NCBI GenBank assembly: GCA_037140375.1
Contig: JBAXER010000002.1
Span: 1-64,000, forward strand
Direction of reading: 5' to 3'
From: WLMZ01 sp037140375
GTDB taxonomy: Bacteria; Actinomycetota; Acidimicrobiia; Acidimicrobiales; Ilumatobacteraceae
Length of the DNA: 64,000 nucleotides
Below, in pieces: positions 8,007-17,245 of the stretch. The stretch's first letter is position 1. Each line of letters begins with the position of its first letter. A model generated the notes under the pieces. That model searched no databases. It was given only the letters and a program-made list of their open reading frames with translations, and was not told the DNA's origin. A program made the position numbers and the translations under genes.

Positions 8007-10574
8007 ATGACCACGATTCCGGACAAGCCATCGCTCGAGGGTATTGAGGCCCGCTGGGCCGAACAATGGGATGCCGACGACATCTACCGCTTCGACCGCA
8101 CTGCCACTCGTGATCAGGTATTCGCGATCGACACGCCACCGCCTACCGTCAGCGGCTCGCTGCACATCGGCCACGTGTTTAGCTACACCCACACCGACAC
8201 GGTGGCGCGCTATCAGCGCATGACCGGCAAGGCCGTGTTCTACCCCATTGGGTGGGACGACAATGGCCTCGCCACCGAACGTCGTGTGCAGAACTACTTC
8301 GGCGTGCGCTGCGACCCAAGCGTTGCCTACGACGCTGGCTTCGTGCCGCCATTCCGTGGCGAGCCACCAAAGGATCATCAGGCCATCGCCATTTCGCGCC
8401 CCAACTTCATTGAGTTGTGCGAAGAGCTCACGGCCCACGACGAACAGATCTTCGAGCAAGTACTGCGCCGGCTCGGCCTGTCATACGACTGGTCGCTGTT
8501 GTACACGACCATCGACGACCACTCACGCCGCGCCAGCCAGCGCGCGTTCCTGCGCAACCTGCAGCGCGGCGAGGCCTACACCCAAGACGCACCAACGTTA
8601 TGGGACGTCGACTACAAGACTGCCGTTGCCCAAGCCGAGATGGAAGACCGCGAAATTGGCGGCGCGTATCACCACGTTGCGTTCCATCGCACCGACGGCG
8701 GCGCCGATGTCATCATCGACACCACCCGTCCCGAACTGCTGCCGTCGTGTGTTGCCTTGGTGGCCCATCCATCCGACGAGCGCTACCAAGCGTTGTTCGG
8801 AAAAGTCACGGTGAAGACTCCGCTGTTCGGCGTTGAAGTGCCTGTACTCGCCCACCCGTTGGCCGATCCCGAAAAGGGAACCGGCATCGCAATGATCTGC
8901 ACATTCGGCGACACCACCGACGTCACCTGGTGGCGCGAGCTCAACCTCTCGAACCGCGCCGTCGTTGGGCGAGATGGCCGCTTCATCAACGACGCGCCGT
9001 GGATCACCGATGCCCAAGGCATTGCGCTCTACGAGCAGCTCGTGGGGCGCAGCAGCAAGCAGGCCCACAAGCAGACAGTAGAAATGCTGCGCGAGTCGGG
9101 CGAGTTGCTTGGCGAGCCACGGCCCATCATGCATCCGGTCAAGTTCTACGAGCGCGGCGATCGCCCACTCGAGATCGTGTCGAGCCGCCAGTGGTACATC
9201 CGCAACGGCGGCCGCGAGGCCGACCTGCGCGCTTCGCTCGTTGCTCGCGGCGACGAGATCACGTGGCACCCAGCGCACATGCAGCACCGCTACGCCAACT
9301 GGGTCGAAGGCCTCAATGGCGACTGGCTCGTCAGCCGTCAGCGCTTCTTCGGCGTTCCCGTTCCGGTGTGGTACTCGCTCGATGCCGACGGCAACCCCGA
9401 TTACGGCTCGCCGTTGGTGCCTGCCGAATCAGACCTACCCATCGATCCGTCAACCGACTGCCCGACCGGGTTCACCAACGATCAACGCGGTGCCCCAAAT
9501 GGCTTCATCGGTGACCCCGACGTGATGGACACGTGGGCCACTTCCTCGCTCACCCCCGAGATCGCTGGCCGTTGGGAAGACGACCCCGATCTGTTCTCGC
9601 GGGTGTACCCAATGGACATGCGCCCGCAGGGTCACGACATCATTCGCACATGGCTGTTCGCCACCGCCGTTCGCGGCCATTGGGAGCACAACACCGTGCC
9701 GTGGCGCAACGCTGCGCTCAGCGGATGGATCCTCGATCCCGACCGCAAGAAGATGTCGAAGTCGAAGGGCAACGTGGTTACCCCCATGGCGTTGCTCGAT
9801 CAGTACAGCACCGACGCCGTTCGTTACTGGTCGGCGTCGGCTCGACCTGGCGTCGACACGGCACTCACCGAAGACCAGATGAAGGTGGGCCGCAAGCTCG
9901 CCATGAAACTGCTCAACGTCAGCAAGTTCGTGCTCACGTTCGGCACCCCCGACGCCAGTGCCGTTGCTACCAACCCGGTTGATACTTCAATGCTGGCGCG
10001 CCTGTCGGCGTTGGTGGCCGAGTGCACCACCGCGTTCGATGGTTTCGATTACGCACGTTCGCTCGAACGCACTGAGGCGTTCTTTTGGTGGTTCTGCGAC
10101 GACTACGTAGAGCTCGTGAAAAGCCGCGCATACGCCACTCACGGCGAAGCCGCAGCCGCCAGCGCTCAAGCGGCTTTGCGCGAGGCGCTCAGCACCCTTC
10201 AGCGTCTGTTCGCCCCCTTCATTCCCTTCACTACCGAAGAGGTCTGGAGCTGGTGGCAGACCGGATCAATCCACCGCTCGCCGTGGCCGTCGCTCGATTC
10301 GACCCACGACACCAACGCCACAGGCGATCCGGCATTGCTCGACGTTGTGTGCGAGACCGTCGCCCTCGTGCGTCGTTCGAAGACCGAGGCCAAGCTCAGC
10401 CAGCGCGCCGGTGTCGAACTACTCGTGGTTCACGCACCCGAAAGTCTGCACGCCGCAATCCAGGCGGGTCAGGCCGACATTTGCGACGCGGGCTCAGTGG
10501 TTCAGTTCGAAATCAACACCGCTGCCGAGTTCAGCTGCTCGATCACCCTTGGCGAACCCTTGCCATCTGTTTGA
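8007..10574 (+). CDS. valS: Valyl-tRNA synthetase, archaeal/rickettsial-like type
   Basis: This class Ia synthetase charges tRNA-Val and edits misactivated threonine. HIGH is at residues 53-56 (SLHIGHVFSYT) and KKMSKSKGNV at about residue 582; the editing-domain TTRPELLPSCVAL segment and the helical anticodon-binding domain are present. At 855 residues it is shorter than typical bacterial ValRS (about 950), and it ends without the C-terminal coiled-coil tRNA arm. GWDDNGLATERRV and ICTFGDTTDVTWW resemble, from memory, the archaeal-like ValRS found in Rickettsia. It is probably co-transcribed with the siroheme gene. Confidence 0.95.
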   Translation: MTTIPDKPSLEGIEARWAEQWDADDIYRFDRTATRDQVFAIDTPPPTVSGSLHIGHVFSYTHTDTVARYQRMTGKAVFYPIGWDDNGLATERRVQNYFGVRCDPSVAYDAGFVPPFRGEPPKDHQAIAISRPNFIELCEELTAHDEQIFEQVLRRLGLSYDWSLLYTTIDDHSRRASQRAFLRNLQRGEAYTQDAPTLWDVDYKTAVAQAEMEDREIGGAYHHVAFHRTDGGADVIIDTTRPELLPSCVALVAHPSDERYQALFGKVTVKTPLFGVEVPVLAHPLADPEKGTGIAMICTFGDTTDVTWWRELNLSNRAVVGRDGRFINDAPWITDAQGIALYEQLVGRSSKQAHKQTVEMLRESGELLGEPRPIMHPVKFYERGDRPLEIVSSRQWYIRNGGREADLRASLVARGDEITWHPAHMQHRYANWVEGLNGDWLVSRQRFFGVPVPVWYSLDADGNPDYGSPLVPAESDLPIDPSTDCPTGFTNDQRGAPNGFIGDPDVMDTWATSSLTPEIAGRWEDDPDLFSRVYPMDMRPQGHDIIRTWLFATAVRGHWEHNTVPWRNAALSGWILDPDRKKMSKSKGNVVTPMALLDQYSTDAVRYWSASARPGVDTALTEDQMKVGRKLAMKLLNVSKFVLTFGTPDASAVATNPVDTSMLARLSALVAECTTAFDGFDYARSLERTEAFFWWFCDDYVELVKSRAYATHGEAAAASAQAALREALSTLQRLFAPFIPFTTEEVWSWWQTGSIHRSPWPSLDSTHDTNATGDPALLDVVCETVALVRRSKTEAKLSQRAGVELLVVHAPESLHAAIQAGQADICDAGSVVQFEINTAAEFSCSITLGEPLPSV

Positions 10575-10596
10575 CAGACGTTGACCTCGCCATATG

Positions 10597-10620
10597 CAGG
10601 CCCACTCCTGAATGGGTCTG
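10597..10620. terminator. Possible weak hairpin between valS and mscS
   Basis: CAGGCCCA at 10597-10604 can pair with TGGGTCTG at 10613-10620 around an 8-base loop, with one G-U pair. It lies in the 85-base gap between convergent valS and mscS, where a terminator is expected. There is no T-run directly after the stem in either direction, so intrinsic termination is uncertain. Confidence 0.3.
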
Positions 10621-10659
10621 GATTCGGCGGTGCCATTGTTTTTCGGGCGTCGGCCGCAC

Positions 10660-11535
10660 TCAGCCTGGCGAATTGTCGGGACGCAACGCGGCGAGCGCAG
10701 CCACAGGCGCCGGCACGACGAGATCGCCGTTCGCGAAGGCGGCAAGTACAAGCAATCGCCACGCTCGGCGAACTTCGTCGAGACGCCCTGGCTGAGTTGG
10801 CACACGAACGCGAAACACCAATCGGTCATCGCGGATGTCCATGATTCCCACCACTCGTGGCTCGCCGGCCAACATCGGCGTCACGTTGGGGTCAGCGGCA
10901 AGCTGTTGCGCCAATGCCGTGACAACACTGGTGACCACCGTGGCGTCCATCGATCGGTCGACTTCGACATCGAGCGGACCCGTGGCCGATTTCGACGCGT
11001 TGCCAACCCGAGCCACGTTGCCATGAGGCACATACCAAATGGTGCCCTCGCCGTCGCGTACACGCGCTGAACGCAGCGTGACTCGCTCGACGATGCCCCG
11101 AGCATGACCAAGGTCGACCTCATCTCCCGGCCCGAACTGATCGTCGGCCAGCACGAAGAAACCGGCGATGACATCGCGCACCAACATCTGCGCACCAAAA
11201 CCAACTGCACCGCCGATAACGGTGGCGACAGCCACGAACGCTCCGATGTTGATACCGACTTGGCTGATGACGGTGATGACGGTGATCGACCAAACGATGC
11301 CCACCAACGCTGCCCGCAACGAAGAGGTCAACGCTCGTCGCCGGGCCTCAGCTCGCGGATCGTCGGCTGCAGCAGTGCGAGCGAAGACCGGCTTCAACAA
11401 TCGAACGACAAATCGACGAATGAAGATCGTGATCGAGATCGCAACTGCCAACACGACGACAATGCGCACCGGAGTCAGCAGGTGCAGCTTGTCGAGCCGT
11501 TGGATCCAGCTCGGAGGAGGCGCCATCAATCGCAT
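10660..11535 (-). CDS. Small-conductance mechanosensitive channel (MscS family)
   Basis: This roughly 292-residue membrane protein has N-terminal hydrophobic helices (VRIVVVLAVAISITIFI; LVGIVWSITVITVIS) and a glycine/alanine-rich pore helix (GAFVAVATVIGGAVGFGAQMLVRDVIAGFF), followed by the beta domain with DQFGPGDEVDLGHARGIVERV. This is the compact MscS/YggB architecture that releases solutes on hypo-osmotic shock. Open frame extends to 11586, but the first methionine that leaves a sensible N-terminus is 11535, with another at 11526; no clear Shine-Dalgarno separates them. The gene stands alone, convergent with valS and divergent from the LCP genes. Confidence 0.88.
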   Translation of the reverse strand: MRLMAPPPSWIQRLDKLHLLTPVRIVVVLAVAISITIFIRRFVVRLLKPVFARTAAADDPRAEARRRALTSSLRAALVGIVWSITVITVISQVGINIGAFVAVATVIGGAVGFGAQMLVRDVIAGFFVLADDQFGPGDEVDLGHARGIVERVTLRSARVRDGEGTIWYVPHGNVARVGNASKSATGPLDVEVDRSMDATVVTSVVTALAQQLAADPNVTPMLAGEPRVVGIMDIRDDRLVFRVRVPTQPGRLDEVRRAWRLLVLAAFANGDLVVPAPVAALAALRPDNSPG

Positions 11536-11621
11536 GAGAATGCACGCTAGTCGGACGTTTCTCCGCGAGCCGTGAGGCCGCGCCACGGACCCCCACCTGC
11601 CAGCGATATCCTTGCGGCTTC

Positions 11622-12971
11622 ATGACTGAGCAGCCAGAGAGCAACCAGCCACAACAAGCCGGCCGCACCTCGCGTCACCGTCACATTGCTCAATACGCAG
11701 TGCTCATTGTGAACAGCATCATCATCTTCGCTTGTTTGCTTGGTTCCGCTGGGTTGGTGTTCGGCCAGAGCGTGATCAACGGGCTACACAAGACCGCAGC
11801 AATCATCACGACCCCCACGGTTGATACCGCAGCGCCCGAGGTCACCACGGGCGGACCCAGCGACACCGGTGGCCCCTCGACCACTGCTGGGCCGTTCCCT
11901 GACGCCGACCCCAAAGCTCAGAACTTTCTCATCACGGGCGCCGACAACGGCGCTTGCGTGTCGAAGAATTCGCCGTACTACTCGGCCTTCGGCGATCGCA
12001 CCAGCCTCGGCGCTCGCAGCGACACCATCATGGTCATCCGAGTCGACCCTGTCTCAAGTCGCGCCGCCGTGTTGTCATTCCCCCGAGACCTGTGGGTGAA
12101 GATCGATGGCAGCAACGGGTCCAGCCGCATCAACAGCGCCTATAGCAAGAACGATCCTCAACGGCTCATCAACACCATCTTCAACAACTTTGGCATCACC
12201 ATTCAGCACTACGTGCAGATCGATTTCTGTGCCTTCAAGTCGTTGGTCGATTCGGTCGGCGGAGTCGCCGTGCCGTTCGAATTCGCCGCGCGCGATCGCA
12301 ATACCGGCCTCGATGTGCCCACACCGGGCTGTTTCAACTTCAGCGGCGAAGCAGGCTTGGCATACGTGCGCAGCCGCCACTACCAGTTCCTCAATCCCAA
12401 GACTGGTAAGTGGAAAGAAGACCCCGCCGCCGACTACGGCCGCATCTCACGTCAGCAAGATTTCTTACGTCGCACCGTCACCAAAGTCTTGGACAAAGGC
12501 GCGTTCAATATCAATCGGGCACGCACGCTCATCAACGTGGCACAGAAGTACGTAGTGGTCGATCCCGATCTCACCTTGGCAAAAGAGCTCGAGTTTGCCG
12601 GCGTGATGAAATCACTCAATCCCGGCGAAATGCAGACCTACCAAGTTGAGGGTCTCGGCATCTTGAAGAACGGCAACGCAGTCATCGAGCCGCACCTCAC
12701 GGGCCAGAACATGAAGGCCATCTTGGCGATCTTCCGGGGCAAGGCGCGGCTTGCTGGCGCTCCAGCGCAGGTCTTCGAGACCACCACCACAATTGCTGCG
12801 ACCACCACCACGACCGCATCAACCAGCTCATCGCCCGACTCAATCGCGCCGGCCACAACCACCACCACCATCAAGCCGGTGCCTACAACCACCACAGTGG
12901 CACTTCCCGATTCGGGAGCCACCGAGATCGTCAAGGGCATCGTGCCGCCCAAGGATGTCGTCTGCCCCTAA
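11622..12971 (+). CDS. LytR-CpsA-Psr (LCP) family protein, first of a tandem pair
   Basis: LCP proteins are membrane-anchored phosphotransferases that attach wall polymers such as arabinogalactan or teichoic acid to peptidoglycan. A single N-terminal membrane segment (residues about 25-50) is followed by the LCP domain with RSDTIMVIRVDP, LSFPRDLWV, RINSAYS and YVRSRHYQF. A Thr/Pro/Ser-rich low-complexity linker of about 60 residues leads to a conserved terminal VKGIVPPKDVVCP. The 449-residue protein is closely related to the next gene, with the same cysteine positions. It follows mscS divergently and probably forms a two-gene unit with its paralogue. Confidence 0.92.
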   Translation: MTEQPESNQPQQAGRTSRHRHIAQYAVLIVNSIIIFACLLGSAGLVFGQSVINGLHKTAAIITTPTVDTAAPEVTTGGPSDTGGPSTTAGPFPDADPKAQNFLITGADNGACVSKNSPYYSAFGDRTSLGARSDTIMVIRVDPVSSRAAVLSFPRDLWVKIDGSNGSSRINSAYSKNDPQRLINTIFNNFGITIQHYVQIDFCAFKSLVDSVGGVAVPFEFAARDRNTGLDVPTPGCFNFSGEAGLAYVRSRHYQFLNPKTGKWKEDPAADYGRISRQQDFLRRTVTKVLDKGAFNINRARTLINVAQKYVVVDPDLTLAKELEFAGVMKSLNPGEMQTYQVEGLGILKNGNAVIEPHLTGQNMKAILAIFRGKARLAGAPAQVFETTTTIAATTTTTASTSSSPDSIAPATTTTTIKPVPTTTTVALPDSGATEIVKGIVPPKDVVCP

Positions 12972-13036
12972 CGGTTACGGCTCACGGCGAGAGGTGCTGC
13001 GCATCACACCGACGCGACAACTAGCGTCAACCTGAC

Positions 13037-14269
13037 ATGCCAACCCATGCTGCACGATTCAAGCGCCGGCACACGCCAGCGCAGAAGCTGATCGTGGTTG
13101 TGAACTGCCTCTTGGCCGTGGCCTGCTTTGCTGGCGGAACGGCATTGGTGCTGGGCGAACGATTGGTCAGCAGCCAGCAAAAGTCGGCCCCTGTGGTCAA
13201 CTTGGCCAAGGCAGACTCAATGCACCTCGGTCCCGCCGAAGCGTTCCCCGAGGCAGACGCAAAGGCGATGAACTTTCTCATCACCGGTGCCGACAACAAC
13301 GCGTGCATCGCCGCCGACTCGCCGTTTGCTGGCGCCTTCGGTGACCGTTCGTCAACCGGCCAGCGCAGCGACACGATCATGATCATGCGGGTCGATCCGG
13401 CCACCAGCCAGGCCGCGGTGTTGTCGTTCCCTCGCGACCTGTGGGTACCAATTCACGGCACCGACACCGAAAACCGCATCAACTCGGCATACGTGCGCAA
13501 CAAACCCAACACCTTGATCCGCACCATCTACGACAACTTCGGAATCGGCATCGATCACTTCATTCAGGTCGATTTCTGTGCATTCAAAACGTTGGTCGAT
13601 GCAGTGGGCGGTGTGGCGATTCCGTTTGAGTACCCCACTCGCGATACTCACACAGGCCTCAGCGTGCCGGCGCCCGGATGCTTCAACCTCAGCGGCGATC
13701 ATGCGTTGGCATACGTGCGTTCGCGCCACTACGAGTACCTCAGTCCCAAGAGTGGCAAGTGGGTCGAAGATGGATTCGCCGACCTCGGTCGCATCTCGCG
13801 CCAGCAAGACTTTTTACGGCGCGTTGTGGCCAAGGCACTGGCCACTGGCGTGTACACACCGTCGATTGCACGCGGGCTCATCCGCACCGCCCAGCAATAC
13901 GTGGTGACCGACCCTGACCTCACGTTGCAAAAGATGCTCGAGTTCGCTGGCGTCATCAAAGCACTCGATCAAGGCAACCTACGCACCTACCAAATCGAGG
14001 TGACGTCCGAGACACGTGGAGCCAACCTGGTGCTGATCCCGCGGATGACCGGCGGCAATATGCAAGCGGTGATCTCGGTGTTCCGCGGTCGCGCCCCACT
14101 GCTTGAGATGCCCAAAAAACCGACGAACGCACCAGTTGCGGCACCAGCCGCCCCAGCCGCAGCGCCCTCCCCAGCAGCCACTACGGCCACAACAGCTGCC
14201 CCGCAAGGCGGCGATGGGGCCGAAGAAAACGTGAAGGGCATCGTGCCGCCTCGCGACGTGCGCTGCTGA
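13037..14269 (+). CDS. LytR-CpsA-Psr (LCP) family protein, second of a tandem pair
   Basis: This 410-residue paralogue of the preceding gene starts 65 bases after it. It has the same plan: an N-terminal membrane helix (VVNCLLAVACFAGGTALVL), an LCP catalytic domain (RSDTIMIMRVDP, LSFPRDLWVP, RINSAYV, YVRSRHYEY), an Ala/Pro/Thr-rich linker and the tail VKGIVPPRDVRC. Conserved cysteines occur in NNACIA, DFCAFK and PGCFNL and as the last residue. The duplication suggests the two enzymes attach different wall polymers or act at different places; that is inference. The stop lies 4 bases from the stop of the convergent hydrolase. Confidence 0.92.
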   Translation: MPTHAARFKRRHTPAQKLIVVVNCLLAVACFAGGTALVLGERLVSSQQKSAPVVNLAKADSMHLGPAEAFPEADAKAMNFLITGADNNACIAADSPFAGAFGDRSSTGQRSDTIMIMRVDPATSQAAVLSFPRDLWVPIHGTDTENRINSAYVRNKPNTLIRTIYDNFGIGIDHFIQVDFCAFKTLVDAVGGVAIPFEYPTRDTHTGLSVPAPGCFNLSGDHALAYVRSRHYEYLSPKSGKWVEDGFADLGRISRQQDFLRRVVAKALATGVYTPSIARGLIRTAQQYVVTDPDLTLQKMLEFAGVIKALDQGNLRTYQIEVTSETRGANLVLIPRMTGGNMQAVISVFRGRAPLLEMPKKPTNAPVAAPAAPAAAPSPAATTATTAAPQGGDGAEENVKGIVPPRDVRC

Positions 14270-14273
14270 AGAG

Positions 14274-15314
14274 TCAGCGGCGTTGCACAGTGACGCCGTC
14301 GCTGTCGGCCAAATGCTCCGCCGCAATGGCGCCACGCTGAGAATCGATGTTCAAAACCACATCGAGGAACGCCCAAATCGCTTCGGTGTGCAACAGCAAG
14401 CCTTCGCGCCACGGCCGAAGCCCAGGGCCAGTGGCGTCTCTGGCACTCGACTCGAGATAGTCCACCACGATCTGGGGAAGGTCGGGAATCTGATGCGCCA
14501 GTTCGGCGTACAACCCGATGTCGCTCGAGGCCTGATGCGCAGCGGCAGCAAGGTCTACACGCCACACCGGCTCGCCGGGTAACAGCGCCCACGGCCGGTC
14601 TGCGTCGCTGGCCGGCGGCGTCGAAGTATCGAGTTCGGCAACGACCAACAGCGTGGGTGCGTGCACACGGCCAAGCGCAGCGTCGCTCATCGTGCGGGTG
14701 TACGCCTGCATTCCAACAACAGCACCGACGCGTGTATCGGCAGCGATTCCGCGCGCGCCCGCCACCATTGCGAGAGCCGTATACGCGCCATACGAATGTC
14801 CAACCGCAGCAATACGTTGCGCATCGATCGCCGCAAGCAAATCGTCGGGGAGCCCAGTGACGTGGTCGGCGCCCGCAAGCATTGAGTCGAGCAAGAACCC
14901 AGCGTCGCCGACGCGGTTCATCTCGTTGGTTCGGTCGTCGACGTTGGTGCCAAGCAACCAATCGGCCAAGGCGTCGCCAGGGTGATCGGCTGACACCACA
15001 ATTGCGCCACGCGCCGCAAGGGCCTCTGACAGCAGCGAATACGCAAAGCGCATTCCGGTGCGACCGTGCGAGAACAACACCAGCGGAAACTGGCCGGGGG
15101 CTACAGCAGGTTCGTGGCGTGCGCCCGCTGACTCGAAGGCGATGCCCGGCAACAGTTCATATGTTGCTATTGGCTCGTGAGCGAGCGACGCGGGATACCA
15201 AATGTCGACCCCAAGCATCCGGTTGTTACGCGCAGCATCGACGAGCAATGTAGATCGTCGACCTACGGGAAAGATCTGAGGTTCGAGAGATGGGGCGGCA
15301 GTCAGCAAGCTCAC
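14274..15314 (-). CDS. Alpha/beta hydrolase, PAF-acetylhydrolase-like
   Basis: This 346-residue protein has the layout of the platelet-activating-factor acetylhydrolase/dienelactone-like esterases. The oxyanion segment PLVLFSHGRTGMR is followed by VVSADHPGDA and the nucleophile elbow GHSYGAY with the catalytic Ser, and then by a downstream LVVAELDTSTPP strand likely to hold the acid. No clear signal peptide is visible, so it is probably cytoplasmic. The start at 15314 follows an unremarkable spacer. It is convergent with the LCP pair and unrelated in obvious function; the ester substrate is unknown. Confidence 0.75.
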   Translation of the reverse strand: MSLLTAAPSLEPQIFPVGRRSTLLVDAARNNRMLGVDIWYPASLAHEPIATYELLPGIAFESAGARHEPAVAPGQFPLVLFSHGRTGMRFAYSLLSEALAARGAIVVSADHPGDALADWLLGTNVDDRTNEMNRVGDAGFLLDSMLAGADHVTGLPDDLLAAIDAQRIAAVGHSYGAYTALAMVAGARGIAADTRVGAVVGMQAYTRTMSDAALGRVHAPTLLVVAELDTSTPPASDADRPWALLPGEPVWRVDLAAAAHQASSDIGLYAELAHQIPDLPQIVVDYLESSARDATGPGLRPWREGLLLHTEAIWAFLDVVLNIDSQRGAIAAEHLADSDGVTVQRR

Positions 15315-15368
15315 GGGCTCAGCTTAGGACCCAGACACCAGCCAACGAATTGGCCGGGTACACCATCA

Positions 15369-16238
15369 TCAATCGTCGAGCAGTTTCGACAACGCTTCGG
15401 CCACACCAGATGGTCCGGCCACACAGGTGATCTTGGCGCCAACTGCCGCAGCGAGTTTGTAGGCCTCGTCGGAGTCGCCCTCGGGAGCGATGATCAACAG
15501 TTCGTCGAGCGCAGCAGCAGCGGCGATCACATCGCCCTCGACCGTTGCGCGACAGTCGGACAGCAACACTGCAATGCGGCGACCGGCCTGCGAGCGATGC
15601 AGTTGTAACCGCGCCGCGGTGAGAGCTCCGGCAAGATCGGTGGTACCGAATCCGCGCAGCGTGAGTACGTCGTTGATCACACGGTCGCCGTCTTTATAGA
15701 CATCTTGCGATTTGGCGACAACCACATCTTTGCCGAATGCAACAACGCTGTAATCGGCTGGCGAGCGCCAGGCAACGGCCGCAGCAGCCACTGCAGAGGT
15801 GGCTAACGGCTTACCGCCCATCGAGCCGCTGCGGTCCACCATCAGACACAACGCGGTGCCGGGTCGAGCCCAGCCGCGGATGCGTAAGCGCTGCACATCG
15901 ACCGCGCCGCCGGTGGCGCGTGCTTCGCCGATGGCTTCAAGGCTGGCGTCGAGATCGAGGTCGCCGCCGTCGGGGCGATACGGCTGCTCGACCAACTTGC
16001 CCACGCCACGTGGACGCACAGGACCGCGACGGCTCACGTCGAGGAACAAGCGACCGGCTAAGCGCTTGGCGAGTTCGCGCAGCTTTGGATCGGTTGCCGC
16101 CGTGAGGTCGGCCAGCAACGCCATCGTGTCGTCAGGGTCGGCCTGCAATGCCTCGTCGACCGCTGCTTCATCGAGTTCGCCAACTTCGGGAGACACCTGC
16201 TCGAAGCGAGGATTGCGCGACAGGTCTCGGCGGGACAT
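15369..16238 (-). CDS. VWA-domain protein (MoxR-associated)
   Basis: This 289-residue protein ends in a von Willebrand A domain with an intact MIDAS start (MVDRSGSMGG) near residue 130 and a later TTDLAGAL segment. The N-terminal half is helical and charged and lacks a signal peptide. It follows the MoxR gene by 53 bases. MoxR AAA+ ATPases and VWA partners usually act together as chaperones that insert cofactors or metals or remodel enzymes. Here the pair is preceded by two alcohol dehydrogenases, one of which overlaps moxR. No other start codon lies in frame upstream after the nearest stop. Confidence 0.85.
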   Translation of the reverse strand: MSRRDLSRNPRFEQVSPEVGELDEAAVDEALQADPDDTMALLADLTAATDPKLRELAKRLAGRLFLDVSRRGPVRPRGVGKLVEQPYRPDGGDLDLDASLEAIGEARATGGAVDVQRLRIRGWARPGTALCLMVDRSGSMGGKPLATSAVAAAAVAWRSPADYSVVAFGKDVVVAKSQDVYKDGDRVINDVLTLRGFGTTDLAGALTAARLQLHRSQAGRRIAVLLSDCRATVEGDVIAAAAALDELLIIAPEGDSDEAYKLAAAVGAKITCVAGPSGVAEALSKLLDD

Positions 16239-16291
16239 GGTCTTGCGCGCGCTCTCGCTGACAGCAGCGTCGGCGTCCTCGCCTTCTTTGG

Positions 16292-17245
16292 TTACGGGGC
16301 GGGGGGCGCCCCCGTCGGGGCTGAGGCTTTTCCCGATGTGTCTCCACCGGTTGCATCACCCGACTGGTCGACCCGACCAAAAATCTCTTGCCACAGCTCA
16401 GCGATGATTTCGTCGCTGGTGCGGGTGCCGCCTTCGCGAACGCGCACACGACCCGACAACGCAATGATCGCTGCGTCGAGACCGGCAGCGGCATTGTCGG
16501 CAGGTACGCCACGTAGTTGCGCAAGCGAAGCCGCGACAGCACTTGCGTCGATGGCACCGCGAACTGACGAACCCACGCGCAATTCGTTGTGGCTACGCGT
16601 GCGGCGCACGACCTCGACCGCTTTGGCAATCCACGCCGGCGACACCGGCTCGGTCACCTTCGCGGTGCTGATAGCGCGCGCCACGATTGCTGATTCTTCG
16701 GCGGCGCTTTGATACGAAACCGCCAGACGGCACACACGGTCGTACACAGCGCCACTGATACGCGCGGTGCCGATGGCATCGAATGGGTTCATTGCGGCCA
16801 CGAGTCGGAACCCGGGCGAGGCCGCAACGCGACCCAGACGGGGCACGTGCAACTCGCGCTCGCTCATCACCGTGATGAGCACGTTGAGTGTCTCTTCAGG
16901 AATGCGGTTGATCTCTTCGACATACAGCAATGCGCCTTCGCGCATTGCGCTGATGAGCGGACCATCGACAAACACGTCGGGGTCGTATCCGTCGGTGAGC
17001 ACCCGCGCTGGGTCAAAGTGACCAACGAGGCGCGCCGGGGTGAGTTCGGCATTGCCTTCGACGAATTCGAATCCGAGGCTGAGTTCGTGGGCAACGGCAC
17101 GCAGCAGCGTGCTCTTACCGGTGCCCGGAGGCCCCTCGAGCAGAACATGACGATCTGCGTCGAGGGCCGCCAGGACCAGTTCGACTTCGCGTTGACGACC
17201 AACGACATGCGTACTCAGCCTGTCGAGTAGTGCGCGATCGATCAT
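16292..17245 (-). CDS. MoxR family AAA+ ATPase
   Basis: This 317-residue AAA+ protein has a Walker A GPPGTGKSTLL near residue 40, a Walker B in LLYVEEINRIPEETLN, a sensor-1 region LVAAMNPFDAIGTARIS and an Arg-rich C-terminal lid. This is the MoxR pattern. The terminal 30 residues are low-complexity Gly/Ser/Ala/Pro. Its ATG overlaps the TGA of the upstream alcohol dehydrogenase by ATGA, indicating coupled translation, and the VWA partner follows. A role in maturing or activating the adjacent dehydrogenases is a testable inference and is not established. Confidence 0.9.
   Translation of the reverse strand: MIDRALLDRLSTHVVGRQREVELVLAALDADRHVLLEGPPGTGKSTLLRAVAHELSLGFEFVEGNAELTPARLVGHFDPARVLTDGYDPDVFVDGPLISAMREGALLYVEEINRIPEETLNVLITVMSERELHVPRLGRVAASPGFRLVAAMNPFDAIGTARISGAVYDRVCRLAVSYQSAAEESAIVARAISTAKVTEPVSPAWIAKAVEVVRRTRSHNELRVGSSVRGAIDASAVAASLAQLRGVPADNAAAGLDAAIIALSGRVRVREGGTRTSDEIIAELWQEIFGRVDQSGDATGGDTSGKASAPTGAPPAP

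Noticed and set aside
10597..10620. Hairpin after valS as a strong intrinsic terminator
   Set aside because: Stem is short with a G-U pair and no T-run follows, so it is listed only as a weak possibility.
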